38,936 nt of DNA from GCA-002700125 sp964434385 (GTDB lineage: Bacteria; Chloroflexota; Dehalococcoidia; Lucifugimonadales; Lucifugimonadaceae): contig CAYSUW010000014.1 of NCBI GenBank assembly GCA_964434385.1, forward strand, positions 1 through 38,936. Reading direction: 5' to 3'. Positions 26,465 to 34,387 of the stretch are shown piece by piece (position 1 is the stretch's first letter; every line of letters begins with the position of its first letter). The notes under the pieces are model-generated. The model made no database searches and was not told where the DNA came from. It worked only from the letters and a program-made list of their open reading frames with translations. The translations under genes were made by a program, and so were the position numbers.

Positions 26465-26471
26465 GAGGAGC

Positions 26472-27650
26472 ATGAAGACTAAATTTGATCTAATATTAAA
26501 AGGTGGACACATGATAGATCCTTCAAGTGGGATAAATTCTTCAATGGATTTAGCTATTTCTGGAGGAATAATAGGTTTAGTAGAAAAAGACATATCAGCT
26601 GATAGATCGAATAAAGTTATCGATGTGTCAGGTTTACTTATCACACCTGGTTTAATAGATTTACATGCACATTGTTTTGGTTATCAAGCATCAGTCTACC
26701 CAGATGAATTATGTCTTCCATTCTGTACTACCACAATGTTAGATGCAGGAGGATCAGGATGGAAAACATTTGATGAATTCAAAGATACAGTAATTAATAC
26801 CAGTATTACTAGAGTGTTTGCATTGTTAAACATTGTAGGTGGAGGAATGATAGAAGATCATGAGCAAAATGTATCAGATATGGATCCTGAAAAAACAGCT
26901 GAAAAAATTCTGGAAAGAAGAGATGTGTGTGTAGGAGTGAAAGTGGCTCATTTTATGGCCACAAGTTGGGAAGCTGTATCTAGAGGACGGAAAGCTGCCG
27001 ATTTGTCTAAAACTTTTATGATGATTGATCAAAACCCCATTCATAATAGAACGATAGACCAAATGCTAACTGATTATATGAAAAAAGGAGATGTTCTTAC
27101 TCATGTTTATGGATATGGTAAGCCAATATTGAATAAAGACGGAAAAGTAAGAGATTCATACATTAAAGCAAGAGAGAAAGGAATAAAATTTGATCTTGGC
27201 CATGGTGCGGGCAGCTTTTCATTCAAAATGGCTGAACCTGCAATGTCTCAAGGTTTCCAACCAGATACAATAAGTACTGATCACCATAGATCAAGTTTGC
27301 TTAAATGTCATGCAAATATGCCAGAATGTATGACAAAAATGTTAGCACTTGGAATGTCTCTAGAAGATACTATAAAAAAATCAACTATAGATCCTGCTTT
27401 ACAACTAGGACATCCAGAACTTGGTAATCTACGTGAAGGATCTCAAGCAGATGTAGCTATTTTAAAAATAACAGAAGGGGACTTTGGTTTAACTGACAAT
27501 GGTTCTTCAGGAAATAGAACATACAAAACAAATAAAAGGATTAATCCTTATATGACTATTAAAAGTGGAGAAGTAGTGTGGGATAAAGAAGGTATTTCTA
27601 GAGAAGACTGGAGTTCTACACCTTTCCCTGATGTTTCATTTGATAATTAA
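26472..27650 (+). CDS. Amidohydrolase/deacetylase-family metallohydrolase
   Basis: 392 aa, TIM-barrel metal-dependent hydrolase of the COG3964 type (EF0837/Atu3266-like), related to dihydroorotases and N-acyl-amino-acid deacylases. Metal ligands: H65 and H67 in LIDLHAHCFG, candidate carbamylated lysine K157 in VGVKVAHFMA, then His in LTHVYG, His in DLGHGAGSF and Asp in ISTDHHRSS. GGAGGAGC before the ATG gives strong translation. The substrate is unknown; relatives remove acyl groups from amino or hydroxy acids. The partner gene is the lipoprotein just upstream; a secreted-lipoprotein/cytoplasmic-enzyme pair is odd. Confidence 0.88.
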   Translation: MKTKFDLILKGGHMIDPSSGINSSMDLAISGGIIGLVEKDISADRSNKVIDVSGLLITPGLIDLHAHCFGYQASVYPDELCLPFCTTTMLDAGGSGWKTFDEFKDTVINTSITRVFALLNIVGGGMIEDHEQNVSDMDPEKTAEKILERRDVCVGVKVAHFMATSWEAVSRGRKAADLSKTFMMIDQNPIHNRTIDQMLTDYMKKGDVLTHVYGYGKPILNKDGKVRDSYIKAREKGIKFDLGHGAGSFSFKMAEPAMSQGFQPDTISTDHHRSSLLKCHANMPECMTKMLALGMSLEDTIKKSTIDPALQLGHPELGNLREGSQADVAILKITEGDFGLTDNGSSGNRTYKTNKRINPYMTIKSGEVVWDKEGISREDWSSTPFPDVSFDN

Positions 27651-27668
27651 ACCTTAAATTTTAACAAA

Positions 27669-29648
27669 TTATAGTTTTATTGAAGAGAAAAATTTCAGAG
27701 AATTCGGATTTGTCAAAGACTGAATATTAGTAATTTCTTTTCCATTAATCGCATTTTTAACAGAAATCTCACTTAACTTCCCACTTTTAGTTCTAGGAAT
27801 ATCAGGAGCCTGAATAATTAATTTAGGAACATGATATGCAGATGTGCTTATTTTGATCTGATTCTTCAATTCTTTCTTTAAATCAGATTCCAAAGATAAT
27901 CCATCTATTAATTTCACGAATAAAATTACCCGAACATCATTATTCAACTCTTGAGCAACAACTATACTATCAATAACTTGATCAAATTTCTGAACTTGTC
28001 TATAAATTTCACTTGTACCTATGCGAATACCTCTGGGATTCAAAGTAGTATCTGAACGACCAAAAATCCTTATTCCAGATTTTCCAGTTTCTTCTGCAAA
28101 ATCCCCATGATGCCACACATTTTTATATTTTGAATAATAGGTTGAATGATAAACTTCATTGTTTTCATCATTCCAAAATTTTACTGGCTTACTTGGAAAA
28201 TTATTCTTGCAAACCATTTCTCCTTTCTCTTTTTTTACAGAATCACCTGATTCATTGAATATATCTACATCCATCCCTAATCCTTTGACTTGGATCTCTC
28301 CAGGCCATACAGGTAAATTAGGATTACCTTGTACGAAGCAACCTATAATATCTGTGCCTCCACTAATAGAGGTAAGATGAACATCTTCCTTAACCAAATT
28401 GTAAATATAATTAAAACTTTCATCTGAAAGAGGAGAACCTGTAGATGCTATTGTTTTTAAAGATTTTAAAGAATGAGTTTTCTTAGGCTCCAATTTAAGT
28501 TTCTCTATAACTTCAATATATTTTGCACTTGTTCCCCAGAAAGTTATCTTCTCTGAATCAATTAGATCAAATATATATCTTGGTTTAGGATTAAATAAAG
28601 AGCCATCCAAAAGAACAATTGATGCTTTTGAAGCCAAGCAAGTAATTAACCAATTCCACATCATCCAACCTGTTGAAGTATTAAAAATAACTTTATCTCC
28701 TGGATGAATATCACAGTGTAACTGATGCTCCTTCAAATGTTCGATTAAAGAACCTCCAGCACCATGAACTATAGATTTGGGAAGACCAATAGTTCCACTT
28801 GAAAACAGAATGTAGAGAGGATGATTGAAATTAAATTTAGGCCATTCAGTTTTTTCAAATTTTTCATTAAAATCTTTTACTAATAAATCATCCCAATAAA
28901 CAGCCTCGTTGAATTTTTCAATTTCCATAGGATTTCCAGGGTTGTAAGTAGAAACAATTACTTTGTTAATTGACGGAATAAAAGAAATCACTTCATTAAC
29001 TTTCTCATTTAAACTATGAAAATTTCCATCATTTAAATATGCATCACAGGTAAACAAGATTTTGGGAGATACCTGACGAAAACGATCAACGACCCCTTGA
29101 ATTCCAAAATCCACAGAACAGCTAGACCATATTGCTCCTAATTTTGCTGTTGCTAACGCTGCGATTACAGCTTCAGGTATATTAGGGAAATATCCTACAA
29201 CTCTATCACCTTCTTTAACACCTTGAGAAGACAAATAATTAGAAATACTATTAACTTGACTAATAACTTCTTTCAAACCAAGTTCTCTTCTAAATTTATT
29301 TTCAGCCCAAAAAATTATAGCTTCATCCCTATCTCTTTCCCTTAGAACATTTTGAACAAAACTAACTCTGCTATCAGGAAAAAAATTAGAATTAGTTGAA
29401 TTATCTTGATTTTTTAAAACTTCTGAACCATTTAAATCTCCGATAATCCCAGAAAAATCCCAAAATAATCTCCAAAAGTCTTCAGGGAAATCCACAGACC
29501 ACTTCCAAAGAGAAAAATAATCAGAGAAATTGTTACCAGAAGTTTTTTTTAGCAAACTCATAAATTTAGTCATCAATGAGTTAGAAATTCTTTTTTCATC
29601 TGGAGTCCACAGAGGCGACATATTATATTGAGGGTTTTCCTTTACCAT
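27669..29648 (-). CDS. Acetoacetate--CoA ligase
   Basis: ATP-dependent activation of acetoacetate to acetoacetyl-CoA. 659 aa, the normal AacS length. The phosphate loop is FSSGTIGLPKSIVHGAGG, with Ile where the loop normally has Thr. LKEHQLHCDIHPGDKV and TGWMMWNWL are diagnostic of AacS rather than acetyl-CoA synthetase. ISGGTDIIGCF and VKGLGMDVDIF follow, and the C-terminal catalytic lysine is in PRTKSGKLSE. It follows the SDR gene by 6 bases. The cluster suggests use of acetoacetate or 3-hydroxybutyrate, or of a beta-keto acid from an unusual substrate. Confidence 0.93.
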   Translation of the reverse strand: MVKENPQYNMSPLWTPDEKRISNSLMTKFMSLLKKTSGNNFSDYFSLWKWSVDFPEDFWRLFWDFSGIIGDLNGSEVLKNQDNSTNSNFFPDSRVSFVQNVLRERDRDEAIIFWAENKFRRELGLKEVISQVNSISNYLSSQGVKEGDRVVGYFPNIPEAVIAALATAKLGAIWSSCSVDFGIQGVVDRFRQVSPKILFTCDAYLNDGNFHSLNEKVNEVISFIPSINKVIVSTYNPGNPMEIEKFNEAVYWDDLLVKDFNEKFEKTEWPKFNFNHPLYILFSSGTIGLPKSIVHGAGGSLIEHLKEHQLHCDIHPGDKVIFNTSTGWMMWNWLITCLASKASIVLLDGSLFNPKPRYIFDLIDSEKITFWGTSAKYIEVIEKLKLEPKKTHSLKSLKTIASTGSPLSDESFNYIYNLVKEDVHLTSISGGTDIIGCFVQGNPNLPVWPGEIQVKGLGMDVDIFNESGDSVKKEKGEMVCKNNFPSKPVKFWNDENNEVYHSTYYSKYKNVWHHGDFAEETGKSGIRIFGRSDTTLNPRGIRIGTSEIYRQVQKFDQVIDSIVVAQELNNDVRVILFVKLIDGLSLESDLKKELKNQIKISTSAYHVPKLIIQAPDIPRTKSGKLSEISVKNAINGKEITNIQSLTNPNSLKFFSSIKL

Positions 29649-29654
29649 AGATTT

Positions 29655-30482
29655 TTAACCAGATCTTCCTCCAGACACGTTTATAGAGGATCCTGTGATG
29701 TAATCTGCATCCTTAGAAGCCAAATATGATACAACCCCAGCAACTTCCTCAACTCGACCAATTCTTCCTAAAGGAACAGAATTTTGAACGTTTGAGATAT
29801 GTATTTGTCTTTTCTCTAAATTTGAATAATTACCTTTTATACAAGTAGAAGAGAAATGGTCTACTCTTTCAGTATCTATCCACCCTGGACAAACAGCATT
29901 TACATTAATTTTATGATGAGCAAGTTCTAAAGCTAGTGATTCTGTAAAACTAATAACTCCGGCTTTTGCCGAACAATAGGCACTAAATTTTTCCACTCCC
30001 CTTTTACCTGCAACTGAAGAGATATTAATTATTCTTCCCCCATTTCCTTGAAAAATTAGCCTCCTTGCTACAGCTCTAGAACATAAAAAAACCCCTTTTA
30101 AATTAACTGTTTGGATTAAATCCCAATCCTCTTCCTTAAGATCTACAACTGGAACTCGATCTTTCCCTGCAATTGCACCAGCATTATTTACCAAAATGTC
30201 TATATTACCAAAACTTTCAATAGTAAAGTCTATTAAACTTTCAACACTTCCAGAATCTCTAACATCTGCTACTTTGCTAATAGCTTCACCTCCAGAAATT
30301 TTTATCTCTTCAACTACCGAATTTACACCTTTCCAATCTCCATCCAAATAAGGAATTTCTACAACATCACTCACTACTACCTTTACGCCTTCCTGAGCAA
30401 GACGAGTAGCAATTGCTTTTCCTATTCCTCTTCTTCCACCTGCACCTGTAACTATCGCTACCTTACCTTTTAAATCATCCAT
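29655..30482 (-). CDS. Short-chain dehydrogenase/reductase (SDR)
   Basis: 275 aa from the ATG at 30482; an in-frame extension to 30572 lies inside the upstream gene and is not counted. Classical SDR: cofactor loop TGAGGRRGIGKA with a slightly enlarged glycine loop, NNAG motif near residue 100, and the S-Y-K catalytic set SSVAGKRG, Y-C-S-A-K. Asp at the end of strand 2 (VVSDVVE) suggests NAD. Substrate unknown. Between the decarboxylase-fold gene and acetoacetate--CoA ligase, a 3-hydroxyacyl/3-hydroxybutyrate-type oxidation is the obvious guess. It starts 16 bases after the upstream stop. Confidence 0.9.
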   Translation of the reverse strand: MDDLKGKVAIVTGAGGRRGIGKAIATRLAQEGVKVVVSDVVEIPYLDGDWKGVNSVVEEIKISGGEAISKVADVRDSGSVESLIDFTIESFGNIDILVNNAGAIAGKDRVPVVDLKEEDWDLIQTVNLKGVFLCSRAVARRLIFQGNGGRIINISSVAGKRGVEKFSAYCSAKAGVISFTESLALELAHHKINVNAVCPGWIDTERVDHFSSTCIKGNYSNLEKRQIHISNVQNSVPLGRIGRVEEVAGVVSYLASKDADYITGSSINVSGGRSG

Positions 30483-30498
30483 CAAGATAAAAACACTC

Positions 30499-31356
30499 CT
30501 ATAAAAGAATTCTTTGATCGCTAATATCCTTGGCGCCCACTGTCTTCGTAATAGTTGAACCTGTAATTTCAATAATCTCCAATTGATTGAAAGTATTTAC
30601 TATCGTGTATTGAGTGGGAAGATCTTCCCATCTAGCTCTGTGAAAATTAACTTCTCCTTCACCTTTCCATATCTTTTGAATAACTTGATTGCTGTTTGAG
30701 GAAGGAGTCAGAACAGCATAAGCGATATCTTTTTCTCCCCAAGAGCCAGGAAAACCTCCGGTTTCGGGAATATATTTGTAATGAAGAATTCCTGTTAATG
30801 ATTTATCATCACTCAAATTATCAGGTTCTGAAAATTCACTAGATTCAATCTTAACCATATCTTTTACTATTAAATCCATAAATTTAAATCCCATCCAACT
30901 AGCCTCACAATTAATTTCACCATTATGGATTTTAGGTTCTGGAAGATCACAAAATATCTTTGAAAAGCCTAATTCTTCTCTTCCTGTAAGAATAGGATCA
31001 GTCAAGTTTTCCCATAAGACAGTAAGAAAATTTCCAGATGCATAGTCTTTTCCGCCTTGAAAAATTGCTGGAAAACTGACTCCTAATGTATTGTAACCTC
31101 GACCTGCTAACCATTCTATTTCTTTAATGTAACTAGCAGTCACAGTAATCAATGGTTCTTTGTCCAAGAAAAATCCTGGGGGTAATAATTTTTCAAGCTG
31201 TTGAGGATTCGTCAAGAAACTTACAGAGTATGAAGTAGACTTAGGAAAATCTTTACATTCAAATTTTCTACCGTTTGGACCTTGGCGTGGACCAAGAGCA
31301 GGTCCAAAATGAGTTGGCATTCTATAGATTTTTCCAGTTTCAAATTTATAGGACAT
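30499..31356 (-). CDS. Acetoacetate-decarboxylase-fold protein
   Basis: 285 aa of the ADC superfamily. PILTGREELGFSKIF at 121-135 is the signature region, and NFLTVLWEN before it is typical. Classical ADC uses Lys115 (Schiff base) with Lys116 lowering its pKa. Here K133 fits Lys115 but the next residue is Ile, so the second lysine is missing, as in ADC-like proteins that are aldolases or dehydratases. AAGGTG before the ATG lies inside the 49-aa ORF that ends 3 bases earlier, implying coupled translation. The product may be a beta-keto-acid or other Schiff-base enzyme. Confidence 0.85.
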   Translation of the reverse strand: MSYKFETGKIYRMPTHFGPALGPRQGPNGRKFECKDFPKSTSYSVSFLTNPQQLEKLLPPGFFLDKEPLITVTASYIKEIEWLAGRGYNTLGVSFPAIFQGGKDYASGNFLTVLWENLTDPILTGREELGFSKIFCDLPEPKIHNGEINCEASWMGFKFMDLIVKDMVKIESSEFSEPDNLSDDKSLTGILHYKYIPETGGFPGSWGEKDIAYAVLTPSSNSNQVIQKIWKGEGEVNFHRARWEDLPTQYTIVNTFNQLEIIEITGSTITKTVGAKDISDQRILL

Positions 31357-31359
31357 TTT

Positions 31360-31509
31360 TCACCTTAGATTCTTTCGTCTTATTTTTTTTAATTTACCTG
31401 GTAATAAAGCTAATCTGGAAATTAAAGATATAGATTTTCGATTATCTGGAACAAAGTCTTTTTGTTTTCTTTCTTTTCTTTCTCTTCGTTTCCACTTTTC
31501 TTCTTTCAT
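31360..31509 (-). CDS. Small, very basic protein (49 aa)
   Basis: ATG at 31509, TGA at 31360-31362. Product of 49 residues with about 20 Lys/Arg: KEEKWKRRERKERKQKD at the start, ALLPGKLKKIRRKNLR at the end. Amphipathic, no Cys, no signal. It directly precedes the decarboxylase-fold gene with 3 bases between, and its last codons hold that gene's ribosome-binding site, so it may act as a coupling leader ORF, a nucleic-acid binder, or both. No Shine-Dalgarno of its own is visible. Confidence 0.55.
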   Translation of the reverse strand: MKEEKWKRRERKERKQKDFVPDNRKSISLISRLALLPGKLKKIRRKNLR

Positions 31510-31555
31510 GATTTTGATTTGAAATAATTGTTCTACACTAATCGTTAGATTATCA

Positions 31556-31584
31556 TTGCCTAGGATTTTAAGTATATATACAAT
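31556..31584 (+). promoter_or_regulatory. Predicted promoter of tRNA-Gln
   Basis: TTGCCT (31556-31561) and TACAAT (31579-31584) with a 17-base spacer. The expected start is about 16 bases before the mature tRNA. Confidence 0.5.
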
Positions 31585-31606
31585 ATTTAGACTTATAAAA
31601 ACATTA

Positions 31607-31680
31607 TCCCCGGTCGTCTAGCGGTAGGACATAGGACTTTGAATCCTAGAACCTTGGTTCGAATCCAAGCTGGGGAACCA
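31607..31680 (+). tRNA. tRNA-Gln (anticodon TTG)
   Basis: Acceptor TCCCCGG/CTGGGGA (one G-T pair). Anticodon stem TAGGA/TCCTA with loop CTTTGAA, anticodon TTG. T-arm TTGG-TTCGAAT-CCAA, discriminator A and encoded CCA at 31678-31680. The stop codon of the SDR gene on the other strand begins at the next base. Confidence 0.97.
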
Positions 31681-32577
31681 TTAAAAATATAAACCAGTAA
31701 TTTCCTGTGTCTTCTGCCAAAGTTTAATTCTCAGATTATCATCAAAAACAAGATCGTTAGGCTGAGTAATTTTTGGGTCACCCTTCATTTGCCTTTTACT
31801 ATCAATACCTACAAAATCTCCGCCTTTGACATTAGTACCAGCAGCAGCTATTACCAATGGTAATGCTCCTTCATAAGCAGACATAAAAAATGTCGAAAAT
31901 ACAATGTTTAGTAAAAAACCTTTCTTTAGAAACCCTGGTAAATATCTAGTTAAATTAGTCTTAGCAACTCCAGGATGACAAGCAACCGCAATTGTTTCCA
32001 TATCTTTTTCTCTAAGTTTCTTCTCAAGTTCCATAGTAAACATTACTCGCAATAGATTTACCAAATTATATGTCGATGCTTTATCATAATTTTGTTCTGA
32101 GTTAAGGTTTTCAAAATCAATTTCCTTAGCTGAATAATGAGCAATACTTGAAACATTTACTATCCGAGAATCTTTAACATTTTTTATTAAATTTAATAGC
32201 TTCAAGCTGAGATAAAAATATCCAATATAATTTACTGCAAATGTAAGCTCAAGTCCTTCTTCAGTTTTTGTAAATGGAGGAAACATCACTCCGGCATTAT
32301 TCAACAGAATATCTATAGAACCAAATTGGGATTTTATGGTTTTAGAAAACTTATCTATATTCTTAAAATTTCTAAGATCAAGATTAATATACTTAGATCC
32401 ATTCCCAATCATTTTTTCTGCATTCTTTCCTCTTTCATCATCTCTACAAGCTAGTACTACTTTCGCTCCATGATTTGCAAATATTTTTGCTGCCTCAAAT
32501 CCTATTCCACAATTAGATCCAGTAACAATCACAACTTTATTTCGTAATTTTTCTAAATTATATTCTTTTAATGTCAT
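31681..32577 (-). CDS. SDR protein, retinol-dehydrogenase-like, lacking the catalytic lysine
   Basis: 298 aa of the SDR7C/retinol-dehydrogenase-like branch: TGSNCGIGFEAAK, ACRDDERG, NNAGVMFPPF, NVSSIAHYSAKE. The active site should read Y-x3-K; here it is TYNLVNLL, with the Tyr present but the Lys replaced by Asn (codon AAT, 12 nt after the Tyr codon). The Ser is kept in NVSS. Activity is therefore doubtful, or the enzyme uses another proton relay or has a non-catalytic role. It is convergent with tRNA-Gln, with its stop abutting the CCA end. Confidence 0.85.
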   Translation of the reverse strand: MTLKEYNLEKLRNKVVIVTGSNCGIGFEAAKIFANHGAKVVLACRDDERGKNAEKMIGNGSKYINLDLRNFKNIDKFSKTIKSQFGSIDILLNNAGVMFPPFTKTEEGLELTFAVNYIGYFYLSLKLLNLIKNVKDSRIVNVSSIAHYSAKEIDFENLNSEQNYDKASTYNLVNLLRVMFTMELEKKLREKDMETIAVACHPGVAKTNLTRYLPGFLKKGFLLNIVFSTFFMSAYEGALPLVIAAAGTNVKGGDFVGIDSKRQMKGDPKITQPNDLVFDDNLRIKLWQKTQEITGLYF

Positions 32578-32700
32578 AAACTTTTTCCAAATTGATTATC
32601 AATCATATTCATAAAAACAATCTTTCATATACATTATAAAGTTAATATTTAATGAAGCTATGAATAATATTTTTCAAATAATTGATATAGACTATTTACT

Positions 32701-33252
32701 ATGAAATCAACATTACTGATTTTATCTCTAATTTTTGTTTTATTTATTTCTTGTTTTAATCAAGCGAATTCCATAAACACTATTTTAGATATAGACATTT
32801 ATGATCCCAAATATAACTCGTTAAATTATTCTATAAAAGATTTCGAAAAAATTGGTTTTAAGATATCAAAAAAATATGACGTTTCAGAATTACCTGGAGC
32901 AACAAGTGCTTTTTATGGATTTTGGGGATTAAAACAATATGAAAGAAGAGAATATGAAATAAGAATTTATCCTTCAAACAAAAAAGCAAGATCTGAAGGG
33001 ATTAGTTTTGCTGAAGAAGCGAGTGGTCAAGATGCAATAATAAAAAAATCTGATGCCACATGGAAAGAAGGAGTAAAAGATAGAAGATTTGTTGGACCAT
33101 TCGGTTCAAGCAAAAACTATCCAAAATATTTAGATTATCTTATTTGGGGAAACCTAATAATTTTATGCCCTAGTGAAAAATCAGAAGGTGTAGTAGGAGC
33201 ATCAGATCCAATAGAAAATTGTAAAAAATTGATAAAAAATCTTGACTATTAA
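32701..33252 (+). CDS. Lipoprotein of unknown function, member of the three-paralogue family
   Basis: 183 aa; lipoprotein signal with LFISC, Cys at residue 18. The mature part begins NYSIKDFEKIGFKISKKYD, has REYEIRIYPSNKKARSEG in the middle and YLIWGNLIILC near the end. These align in order with the 25934 and 13277 proteins (D-F-x3-G-h-K; E-[IL]-x-[IF]-Y with A-x3-G; G-N-h-h). Unknown function. No Shine-Dalgarno. The stop TAA overlaps the OppF stop on the other strand by four bases (TTAA). Confidence 0.72.
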   Translation: MKSTLLILSLIFVLFISCFNQANSINTILDIDIYDPKYNSLNYSIKDFEKIGFKISKKYDVSELPGATSAFYGFWGLKQYERREYEIRIYPSNKKARSEGISFAEEASGQDAIIKKSDATWKEGVKDRRFVGPFGSSKNYPKYLDYLIWGNLIILCPSEKSEGVVGASDPIENCKKLIKNLDY

Positions 33253-34367
33253 TCTTGTTGAGAAGCAGCCATCTGAACTTTATTTTCTTCAGTAGCTAAA
33301 CTCCAAGGAGTCTCAACAACCCAATGATTTTTATTCTTTTCAATTAAGTTTGGTCTTGAAGTAAAGTATTCATGAGTTTCATCAACTTCCAAAGGAGTTC
33401 TAGTCATAAAAACATCTCCACTAGGAGGATCTATAGGAGAAACAACCTCTCCTGGAAGAATAATTTCCTCTCTTTCGATATCTGGATGAGATGGCAAGGC
33501 AGCAGACATTAAAGCATTAGTGTAAATATGCAAAGGATTATTAAAAATAGCTTCAGTATCTCCCATTTCCTGGATTACTCCTAAATACATTACAGCCATT
33601 TCATGACACATATATCTAACAGTAGCCAAATTATGAGCTATCAAAATATAAGCTAAATTATGTTCTTTTTGAAGATCTACTAATAAATTCATTATTTGCG
33701 CTCTAATAGAAACATCAAGAGCAGAAACAGGTTCATCTAAAATAATCAATTCTGGATTTAATGCTAAAGCTCTTGCGATACCAATTCTTTGTCTCTGTCC
33801 TCCAGAAAATTCATGAGGAAATAAATTCGTTTGATAAGAATGAAGTCCAACTTCTTCTAATAATTCACCAACTTTAGTATTTATTTGAGCCTTAGTCATT
33901 TTTGTGGCAATCTTCAATGGTTCTCCAACAACATCTCTTACTTTCATTCTAGGATTTAATGAAGCCCAGGGATCTTGGAAAACTGCTTGAATTGAAGTAC
34001 GATATTCCTGCTTTGCTACATCAGAAAGAGTCGTTAAATCCTCACCTTTAAAAAATATTTGCCCAGGTTCTACAGAACCATCAGTAGATAATTTTTCCAA
34101 CTGTAATATTAATTTCCCTGTAGTGGTTTTACCACATCCAGATTCACCAACTAAGCCAAAAGTTTTCCCATACTTAATATCAAAGCTAACATCATCAACA
34201 GCTTTAAGCCAACTGGTCTTTCCAAAAACATCTTTACCTGCAAGCCTGAAAGCACTTCTTACATTAAACCATTTCCTCAAATTTCTTACTTGAATAATAC
34301 TATCCTGAGAATCAGAAGAACATCCTGGTGCTTCAGGAATTGAAGAGTTTGTAATTGTCTTTGCCAA
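33249..34367 (-). CDS. Oligopeptide/dipeptide ABC transporter ATP-binding protein (OppF/DppF-like)
   Basis: 372 aa. Walker A GESGCGKTTTG near residue 74, signature SGGQRQRIGIARAL, Walker B ELIILDEPVSALD, H-loop IAHNLATVR. The C-terminal oligopeptide-transporter region follows, but the usual Gly-Cys and Arg-Cys of the family motif are replaced (PSGDVFMTRTPL), so no conserved Cys remains there. It follows OppD by 20 bases. No permease or binding protein gene is next to it, so the membrane part must be encoded elsewhere. Energises peptide (or other substrate) import. Confidence 0.92.
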   Translation of the reverse strand: MAKTITNSSIPEAPGCSSDSQDSIIQVRNLRKWFNVRSAFRLAGKDVFGKTSWLKAVDDVSFDIKYGKTFGLVGESGCGKTTTGKLILQLEKLSTDGSVEPGQIFFKGEDLTTLSDVAKQEYRTSIQAVFQDPWASLNPRMKVRDVVGEPLKIATKMTKAQINTKVGELLEEVGLHSYQTNLFPHEFSGGQRQRIGIARALALNPELIILDEPVSALDVSIRAQIMNLLVDLQKEHNLAYILIAHNLATVRYMCHEMAVMYLGVIQEMGDTEAIFNNPLHIYTNALMSAALPSHPDIEREEIILPGEVVSPIDPPSGDVFMTRTPLEVDETHEYFTSRPNLIEKNKNHWVVETPWSLATEENKVQMAASQQD

Positions 34368-34387
34368 TGAGTTTTCCTATTGAAATA

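Noticed and set aside
30483..30572. N-terminal extension of the SDR gene
   Set aside because: It lies inside the decarboxylase-fold gene, and SDR homology begins at the ATG at 30482.
32591..32603. 6-1-6 palindrome ATTGATTATCAAT before the third paralogue
   Set aside because: Short AT-rich palindromes are frequent in this DNA and no promoter is aligned with it.
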